64,000 nucleotides of DNA, from assembly GCA_035578175.1 (NCBI GenBank), contig JAQMRL010000008.1, positions 87,028,541-87,092,540 of the forward strand. The letters are read 5' to 3'. The notes under the pieces are model-generated. The model searched no databases, was not told the DNA's origin, and worked only from the letters and a program-made list of their open reading frames with translations. Both the position numbers and the translations under genes were made by a program. Source of the stretch: Catonia carolina. Taxonomy: Eukaryota; Arthropoda; Insecta; Hemiptera; Achilidae. Each line of letters opens with the position of its first letter. The stretch's first letter is position 1. This document shows, piece by piece, positions 1 to 10,600 of the stretch.

Positions 1-426
1 TAAGATTTCTTAATAATAATGATAATAAGTAAGTAAAGTAATAAAGATGTAATAATATAGCCTATTGGGTTGGATAAAGAAGCCAATACTATACGGATCA
101 CAAAACTTTTGAAAGCGTTGAGGATGACTTAAGAACAAGTTCAACAAGAAACGTATCAAGGTTGGGGAAACTACACAACAGTGGTTAGACCCCAGTAACT
201 GTTATGCAGCTGAAAGCGCAGCCATGGCAAAATGGCTAGATTATAAAGTATTGAAAAGAAGATACTGGGATCAAGGAAAACAGAAAATTAAAGACCCACA
301 GAATCTCAATTTAAAATGCATTGTACCAGATTTTGATTTCTAAAAATATAGTTTATGTACTAACATAGTGAACTAAGATTTATATAAAGTATAATTTGAT
401 CCATTCATTTTTATTTTGTTGACAAG

Positions 427-1611
427 GTGAAATAACATATGGTGGTCGTGTAACAGATTACTGGGATCAGCGAACTTTAAAAACAATTTTAAAAGGATTC
501 TTTTCTGTAAAAATTTTAAATCCAGGTAAGTTCCATTGTGAAATATTTTAAGAGTGTTAATTGTACAGAAACTTCTATTTCATAAACGATTAAGTGCGTT
601 TATTACCGTTGCTGCAATGTATTAGTTGTTTTTGCAATTATTCATCAACAATTCATGATGATGTTATTAAACTCCTCTTATCCTTAAATGTTTTATTTCT
701 TGAAGAAAATTCATTGGGTCCTACCCTCTTTGACAAAATAACTATGTTAAATTTTATGGAGTAAATGAATCTTAAGTAAATGTTTCACAATAAAAATATT
801 TTTAAAAAACCTGGTGTGAAACACTCACACAACTTTCTCTTGCCAATGCAAATAATGAACAATATAACCTAACATTAGTAATAAAACATTAGAAATAAAC
901 AAAAAAAGTAACCTCAAAAACATAACCTAATTTTAATCATGAGTGAATGATGCAAAATGAAAATCAACCTCAGTTAGGCTTAAAATATGGAAAATCACTC
1001 TTTCATGCTAAACTAGGCTCTGTAGAGAAAATACGCTAAATAAAAGTTGTATGTAGATCTTTTAATTTTCTATTTTTTTTTGTTTTTTTTTATTATATGC
1101 TTCTGTTGTAAAATGCATACTAAGGCTGAAATATTAAAAAAACAATTTTTTTACAGATTTTCATGAAAAAAAAACAAAAAAATCACTAATTACCACTAAA
1201 CTAAGTATTTTTTATACAAAAAAATGTGTGAAATAAAAGTTGTAGATTTTTAAATTGTCTGCAACTTTTATTATATACACATTTGCGCTTAAATGTATAT
1301 TAAAGCTGCAGTCTTAAAAACCGTTTATTTTACAATAGAACAGCCTCCCCAAGAATTTCAGCAGACATGGCCCCTACCCTATCTTGAGAGCATACAAATT
1401 TTAGTGAATAAGGGGATTGAAAAAAAATCGTTGGAGCCGTTTTTGAGAAAATCGCAAAAAATTGAAAAATGACACGAATAAACTTCAAACTTCCGGTTGA
1501 CCGATTTTGATGAAAATGTTCATATCAGGTCCTCTAGTAGTACCTAACTTAATTTTCAAGTTTCAACTTTGTACGATGTTTCATTCTTGAGATATTTTAT
1601 TCTTACACGCC

Positions 1612-1647
<36 letters not shown>

Positions 1648-4600
1648 GACCAATCACTAAAAACATGATTTTTGGGTTCAGGGGGTCTGAAAACGTGTAG
1701 ATCCAGTGAAAACTCGATTTCGAAAAATCGACATGAAAACAGTACTTTCCTTCCTATATATTCATACAGGCAAGAGAAAGTAAATATTAAATGATGATAT
1801 TTTGTAAAAGTTAACAGACTATGTGAAACATTTTTATTCTCTTATTATTTGAGCAGCAGTTTATAAGCATGTCTGAACAAACAAATTTTATCAGCCTTTT
1901 TTTTAACTAAATTCCAAAATTTTAATTTACAGGTTATAAATATTCAGAATCTGGAACATACTACTGTCCTGAAAGCGATGAATGTAACACTTTGGATGCT
2001 TATCGTAATTTTGTTGAATCATTACCAATAATTGAAGAACCAGAAATATTTGGAATGCATAATAATGCAAACATTGCTTTCCAGGTCAGTTGATCCCAAA
2101 TTTTCATGTTTTTATTATTTTTCAGTGATTCAAAATTGGAAGTTTGATAGATTATGGTAGGTGCATTAAAAGGTAAAGCTAAAGACGCATAAATAAAACT
2201 TGGCAGTGCCAAATATTCAATACATATTGGAAAATTGGTCTTTGAGAAAGAGAACTAATTATGAGTAGAGTTCAAATTTGATATTGTTGATAGCTACAAA
2301 AGGGTGTTGTTTGAGGGGTAAATTAAGAAGCACTGATATAAGAATTGAACTTAAAGAACCTTCTGTTGGCTGTCTCACTGAAAAAAGGAAATCAAAATGA
2401 TTTCCCTATATTAAGCATATGGTGAGCGCCTGACCCATAGGACCTGAAGGACTATATAGTTGGGGCGGCCACAAAGAAGATGGAGGCATTTGTTGAGACC
2501 AGAGCAGGCTGTTGTCTAATATTTGCTGGGAGAAAAAGTAGTAGAATAAAAGTAAAAAAAATATTTATTTTTTTTCTTTTATAAATTAATTAATGAAATT
2601 GATCTTATATAAATCACTATATAATTTGGATTGAAAACATATTGTTATCAAATAAAAATTTTAAATTATAGAAAGGTTGTTTATAAAGCACTAGAATAAA
2701 TACCTACTTTAAGAAAATGTAACTCAAAAATGATTCTTGGAATGATTGGCATAATACAATGTGTATCATATAAACACCAAGAAGTCTCTGGGAGTTCAGA
2801 TATTATGTTAACAATTTTTGTGTCACCACTATTATGAATTTTAAACACAGTGGTTTTTTTTCACTTCAATTCCTTGCCATACCGTAGTTTATTATTGAAA
2901 TATATTCAAACTGCTGCTCAAGGCATTTCATTTGAAACTGTAGTAAATTAGAAAAAAAAAAATTTTTTTAAAATTCAATTTGTATCAATAATGTACGATT
3001 CTGCCCATAACAGACAGGTGGAGTTTATCACATGGTCAGCCAATTAAATAACTGTCGTTTAAGAACAGAAGAGGTAGAGGTGTAAAAGACACTAATCAGT
3101 GTTATCTCCTCTGAAAAGAATGAATTTCATTATGCAGCCGGACCCTGTGGGGAATAAAGTGAAGGTGTCATTTCCAGAGTGGAAAATATGTGCTTTTCAG
3201 AGAGCCCGGCATGCTGATAAGCGTACTTTTCCACTCAGTGAGGAAGGCAATGGTAAACCACCTCACTCCTCATTTTACTTAGTTAAACCTCTACAGGTTC
3301 TAACCAGCCTATAATTATTTATAATAATTTATATTTGGTTTTAACCAGCCTATTAATTAATAATTAATTTTTTGGCTTATGACCTTAACAACAACAATAT
3401 TCAATTAGTTTTATTTCTTCTTTTTAATCATTATTTTGTTTACAGACAAATGAGACAGCTAGTGTTATTTTGACAATAATGGAAGTCCAACCTAAAGAAT
3501 CTTCAGGTGTTGAAGGGAAATCCAGTGATGAGATTGTATATGAATTATCAGAAGTTATTATTGAGAAAATTATTAGAAAAATAGATGAAGATGACACACA
3601 TCCTCATATACTAAAAGTAATAATTAATTTTTATCAATGATTTAAATAGTTTTTTAATGTTTTTTGGTTGTAAACCATATTTAAGTTTGTAGGAACTGCC
3701 AGTAAAAGAGTAATAAAACAAAACAATTCTTTAACCATGACTAGAGTTTTTTCATATTTTTTCTGAATTAAGAAGTTTAACCATATCTCAGATTTTTTGG
3801 GTCCATTTGGAAAATCTTAATTACCTGAGAAATTTTTTAACGACATAGCTGATACTTGATAAAAAGGCTGCTGAAAATAAATTTGTTTTTTCCAAAATTA
3901 TGCTTTATCTCTAAGATGAAATAAGTTTATTTCAGGGTAGTGCTCTCGTACATTATGTCTGACAGCAGATCATACAACTGCTTTCAGTTTCTGCATCAGT
4001 TATTTTTAGCACACTTTCTGAATATATGAATTAGAATATTATAAGTGATCATCTCTTACCCTTTTTTTGATTGCTATTTAGTTTTTATATGTAAAAACAT
4101 ACGATCATTTTGGTCGTACCAGTTTCTTTAGAGTATTTAAAACAATTAAATTAAAATTCATAATGGTCATTTCATTCAGTCATATCAATAAAAGTGTATA
4201 TTCTTTCTGGATATATTTAACTCTTTCAGTGCCCAAACAAAATTTAAAAGTTAAATTCTAAAGTGCCATATAATTTGTATAAGAATGTACAAAACGGCCA
4301 GCCCTTATTTCGACAACTTGCAGGCGTAAGCCTGCCATTGGCAAGCAAAATTTCAATGTTGCAGAAAAATAAAATTTCCTGTTAAAAATTAATTTTCATT
4401 GTGTTCATGAAAATAATAGATTCTAAAATTATTCAAAATACATTTTTTTTATTTTATTTAAAGTCGCATCGATAGCTTGGTCATTAGTGACGACTGTGAG
4501 ATTTGGCACTGTAACGATGGTTTTAATGTGTTAAAATTTCCAGACCCTAGCCAGGAATCAAACCTGGGACCTTTTGCTTTGTCAGCTAGCACGCTAGTCA

Positions 4601-7600
4601 CTATGCCATGGAGGTGGTCTTAAAATAAATTATTCCATTCATTTTTGTTGTAAAAAAATTATTTTTGTAAACATTTGGTTATCCGGACATTGGCACTTTA
4701 CATAAAAGATATTGACGTCCTATTTTCTGGACATTGGCACTGAAAGGGTTAATGTTGTTTCTTAAATAATTTTGTGATTTATCAATTAGTATTTACAAAA
4801 TGTTCTGTTTTCAGCGAGATTCTAGAGGCAGACTTGGATCTTTGACAACTGTTTTAAAACAGGAAGTTGATAGATTTAATAATCTCCTTCATGCTGTCCA
4901 TTCCTCACTAAGCGACATGAAGAAAGCAATTAAAGGATTTATTGTAATGAGTGATGCTTTAGAAGAAATGTATACATCCTTTATCAACCAACAGGTTTGA
5001 TTAAGCTTTACTATAATTTTTTTCATAACAAGCTTTGATATCTACTTGCACTAAATATGTTTCTTTAATTTTTCAATTTTGTATACCATGTGCAACATTC
5101 AGGTCCTGTAAATAAAAATTATTAATATTTAAGTGTTTCTAATTATAAAAATAGTTATAAAATTTTTATAAAATGATTCAGTATACACAACCTTTACGTG
5201 AATCTGTTGACAGAATTCATTTGTACATGTTATAAGCTCTATTACAATTTAATATTCACAATATTTTTATGACCGTAGCTCAACAGAAATATTTTGGTTA
5301 ATCAGAGATGTTTTCTTTAATCAAGAATTGTTTAAAATTTTTGTGTGATTTTGATTCAGTGTACGTGGTGGTGTCAAATTAAATTTCTTGGTATCCTAAA
5401 AGCAGATACAATTCGGTTTTTTATAGTTATAGAATGATGTGTAACTTACTATTCACTCACTCTTAAATTTTGGCTTTAAAGTCTTTTTTTATTTAAAATC
5501 ATTTTAAAAAAATATTACAGGATTAACTCTAAAGATTGTTCAATAAATTTTAACTCATTTTTATCATTTATTTCTCATTTATTTAAATCATTTTTTTTTT
5601 TAACTCATCATTGTACTTGATTGAGTAAAATTAAGCAGCAAAGTAGTAATTTTTCATTTTTAAATTTGTTAAGATATGTTTAAACAAAATTACAAGAACG
5701 TGACTTATTAAAAAAACAGGTTTAAAACATTAAATAAGTAAATTTTTGTACAAAATTCCATTGAACACCTATACAAACGCTTCACAAAAACACAAAAATA
5801 AATCACAAGAACACGATAACCGACTGTTGCGTTCACTTTGAATCTTAAATCTATCTGGTAAACCTACTAGACGCCTTAAAAGACACAGGAGTGGAAACCT
5901 GCTAATTTAATGTACAAATTTTGTTCTTGGGGAGGCACCAATGAACGCCCTACCCCTCGCTTGCCTATCCTGTCATTTACACAATTATTATCACATTTAC
6001 TTGTACAATTTTACAGGCATAAATAAATAAATCAAGAATTACAGAGAAAAAATATTTTTAAGCTTTAATTTTAGTTGAAATGGTTTTTGTATTTAAAAAT
6101 CACCTACTTTGTTGAACACTGAATTATCTTCAATTAACCAGCTAATGACTGATCTCCAAACCAAATTGCTCTTCCAACTGGTGTTACTTAACAGTTTATA
6201 GTCACCATTGGACCAATTACATGCAAGCTACTCCAGCAATAATCCAATTTGCAGTTATAGGCATAATTTGCAGTTAATTTTCAGATGTTTTCTTATATTG
6301 TTTCAGGTACCTAAAATGTGGGCACGTAAAGCATACCCTTCATTAAAATCATTAGGCAGTTGGGTTCGTGATCTTGAATTGCGACTTGATTTTATTTATG
6401 TAAGTATAAATCTGTGGTTTTTTTCACTTTTTTTTATTGTGTCAATATTTTATTGTAATTATAAAAAATTAAATTGTGCTTTGTGTTTTTCTGTTTTCAT
6501 AGACTTGGTTGAAGTGGGGGCCACCTCCTTCATTTTGGTTATCAGGTTTCTTTTTTCCTCAAGGTTTTATGACTGGAACTTTACAGACACATGCTCGCAA
6601 ATACAATTTTCCTATAGATCAGTTGATTGTTGATTTTACTGTGACATCAACCACTTTAGATCAGGAACTAATTGAAACTGAACATAAAGCTGCCGGTAAA
6701 GAGGTATGTTTTATATAAAAATATTTCAATTTACAATTCAACAAATATGTAAACTAATTTTCAGGTGGTACTCGCCTACTGGAATGCATTGGACACTTCC
6801 CCTGACACAGCTGCATTCTCCTCTTCTCATTTTTTCCTAACTGTATCTGCATTATCAGGTATAACAATACTCATCATTGTAGTTGGAGCTAGAACTGTTG
6901 CCTTCTCACTTAAATTTTAAGAGTGAGCCCACAGTTATTATAAGTCATGGAACTATTTGTTATAAAGAAAAGTAGTACAGTAACGAGATTGACGTTGTAA
7001 AAAATTTTATTTTTATTTTATACATAATCACTTATTTTCACCTTCCATATAAACTCCTTCTCTATCCCTACAACGCTCCATGCGAATTTTCCATTGTTGG
7101 AAACAGTGCTGGAAGTCATCTTCTGTCAGTTCCTTCAGGACACGTGTCGCTCAAAAATGTTTGAAATGAAGCTCACAAAAATGTTTGTATTGACACTTTG
7201 TACACGATTAAAAATGACCCAAATTTTTTGGAAACGATAATAACATGTGATGAAACGTGGTTTTTTACTTACGATCCGAAAACAAAGCGCCAATCCATGC
7301 ACTGGAAGAGCTGAACTTTACCGAGAGCCAAAAAAAGCTCGAATGAGCAAGTCAAAATTTAAAGCAATGATGATTGTTTTTTTGATATCCATGAGATTGT
7401 GTACCTTCACTGGGTTCCTGAAGGTCAAACAGTTAATCAGTATTACTACCTTGAGGTACTTTCTAAACTACGTCAAAGAGTAAGCCCCAAAATGTGGAAG
7501 GACAAATTATGGGTTCTCCACCAAGACAAAGCGCCAGCTCATTCCGTGTTATCTGTCAAGAGATTTCTAGCCAAGTACAGCATCTCACTGTTAGAGCATC

Positions 7601-10600
7601 CACCTTATTCACCAGACCGTGCACCATGTGACTTCTACCTGTTCTCTAAGTGATATCTGCATTAACAGGGACAAGATTTGAGTCTGTGGAAGCTGTAAAA
7701 GAGAAAGCAGCACGTGTCCTGAAGGAGCTGACAGAAGATGACTTCCAGGACTGTTTTCAACAATGGAAAATTCGCATGGAGCGTTGTAGGGTTAGAGAAG
7801 GAGTGTATATTGAAGGTGACAATAAGTGATTATGTATAAAATAAAAATAAAATTTTTTACAACGTCAGTCTCATTATTTAATAGCCACACCTAGTATATA
7901 TACTTTGAAATAGTCAACAATAAGATTCACGATGAATTTGTGCCATGTGTCAAAAATTATTCATTTACGAGTTCAAAAATTGGAAGAAAAAGCTTTATTA
8001 CTTCTTGATAATTATCTTGCTCACCCGTATGCTGACTTACTGAAATCTAGAGAAAATATTCGCGATGTTTTTATCCAAGAACGCATCATCTTTGATTGAA
8101 CCATTCGACCGAGGAGTTATTCGGGCATTTAAAGCTTATTACCGATGAGAACTACTAACCGCTATCGTTAAACACTGAATTTCACAACAGAATTTTTTAA
8201 AACTGTGTCATTAAAAAGTGTTGTATACATCACTGGGATAGCATGGAGTAATGTAGACCTAAGCTTCACTAAAATTAAAAATTGTTGGCCGATATTGTCA
8301 GAGAGTAACACAGAAGACACTGAAACAGGAAATGTTCCTATTTTTGCTTACGAACATGCTTTAGAACTGTCAAATTCACCTGCGCAAGAATTGCGTGCAA
8401 GTGATCTCAGTGAGTGGGTTCAAGAGGACAATCAAACACCCATTGCTCGTTTCATGACCGACGAAGATATTGTAAACTCTGTTCCACAACCTAACGAAAA
8501 TTTGTCTGAGGAAGAAAAGGAAGGTGTGCTGAGATCCTGTTACGGAGAGGTCTACACCTTCAATTAAAAACATTGTAGAAAATAGTGTAGTAACATGGAT
8601 GGAGCAATAAACTGATAGTGATGATGATCATTTATTGCATTTGCAAAGTATAAAATTATATACTATAAAGAAGAAACATACAACCGCTGAACAAAAAAAC
8701 AATAACTTCTTATTTTAAAAAAAAATTACACTTATAGAAAAAATATTGTAGGCCTACATTCCGCTATTAACTTGTTTCTATGTAAGTATACATTATACTC
8801 TTGGTTTTTTTATGAACCCATTTTTTTCCTTAGTTTATTTAACGTCGCATCAACTGCAATGGTCATTAGTGACGATGTTGGGGTGTAACTGTATACAATA
8901 GAAGTTGAAATGATTTTTTGTAATGTATGAAAATATGCCGTGCGTGAGTGTGATTCGAACCCAAGACCTATTAAACCATTATTGCTGGATTTCTGCCTAT
9001 TTAATATTGATCCCTGTTATGATTTACAGTACTACTTGAAATAACGTGGGGGGCAGCTAAACTTGTAATAAATTTTCATTACATTGTTATTTTAAAACAA
9101 TGGTTATATAAACAGTAAATAATAAATAATGGACTCTAATCCCACTTTAATAAAACAGTATCATTCTATCTTCTGGTTGTCCCAAAAATACAGAATTTTT
9201 CCAAATGAAATTAAAAAATATTTACTTGGTTGTAAGGAGGACACTGTCTGGATTCTGCCAAAAATCCAATTATGGAAATAGATAAAAACCATAGTGAGAT
9301 TTTGCAAAGTAAATACAATTACATTAAAGTTTTGAAGGTGCTATTATTCTTTTTGGTGACATTGCGAAGTACAGTTTGTTTTGAAAAGGAGAGGAGAATT
9401 TTTAATTAGTTAAATCTTAGCTTATTTTTTAAGTAACAAATAAGATTATAAATGTTAACATAATTTTGAAATCAGTTACTACGATTCGACTAGTATTATT
9501 ATATAAATTAATTCACTAGAGTTCAGCTAGTTGTGTTTATTTTATGTTATTTAAAAATATAATTTAATATTTTGCAACATTGTACAGTTGAATTATTTTA
9601 TCCAAATATCATTAATTTATTCTTTTTCTGTTTAGACTGAAACTGCATATGAAAATATTGAAATTCCAAAAGATGGTTGTTTAGTCCATGGATTATTTAT
9701 TGATGCTGGTAGATTTGATTCTGTCAAAGGTGTTTTAGCAGATGCTAATCCTGGTAATTAACTCATGTTTTAAAACGTACAAGAATGTTTAAAAGAACAA
9801 TAGTGTAAAAAAATATGGAGTAAAAAAAATTTGGTGTAATTAGTTATAGCTATATAATTGAGGTAATTTACGCTATAGAATTATACCAGGCGTGTCTGGA
9901 AAGTAATTACTATTTCGTTCTTAGCCCCTTTTATATGGTCAGTTCAGTTTTCATACAGTTTCAGTTTCATACGGAATGTCAGTTAAAACTGATATGTGAA
10001 CATCAAAACTGAAGGTTTGAACTGAAACTGAAAGATGGCTCGATTGGAAAACCATTGAACCACTTGTCAGTTGCCCGTTAACAGTTCAGTTCCCAGTTCA
10101 AACAGCCGTCTGTACAGAAGCTTCAGTTCATTTCTTATTTCTGTCGTACCCTTGTCCATACCTGATATCATCAAATAATAAATTTGTGACTGATTTCATT
10201 GAATTATATCGTGTCTGTGGAATAAGGACTTAAGTTACCACAATACTTTCAACACAAGAAAATGCGTGTAATAATAGTTGTTACAGTTTGTGGAACTCTA
10301 GCTTGGTGCACGACCTTGTGTATGCCGTTCTAAGCGGGGGTGGTGGGGAAGTCATGCATTTCCTAAAACATGAGTCGCACTTCACTGTTCTTTTAAAAAC
10401 TGTCAACACATACTGTTCGCGTTCGAGTAAATTATAAACTGATTACGTCATATGTCACACAGAAATATAAACAAAACAAGAATTGATAACATTAGAACAT
10501 TCATTTTAACTGATTTTATTACTGTGAGTAATACTTAATTATACTTTACATCATTGTAGTGTCAATATCGTAGGCCTATAACTTCTTTCTCTCGCATTTT

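Noticed and set aside
130..342. Possible coding stretch NCYAAESAAMAKWLDYKVLK in the plus strand before the first dynein exon
   Set aside because: It ends in a stop well before the exon at 427, has no splice sites in a matching phase, does not resemble the dynein sequence expected there, and the upstream frame is broken. Probably an old element fragment.
1608..1645. CA repeat as a CRISPR-like or regulatory array
   Set aside because: A simple dinucleotide microsatellite inside a mobile element, in a eukaryotic genome.
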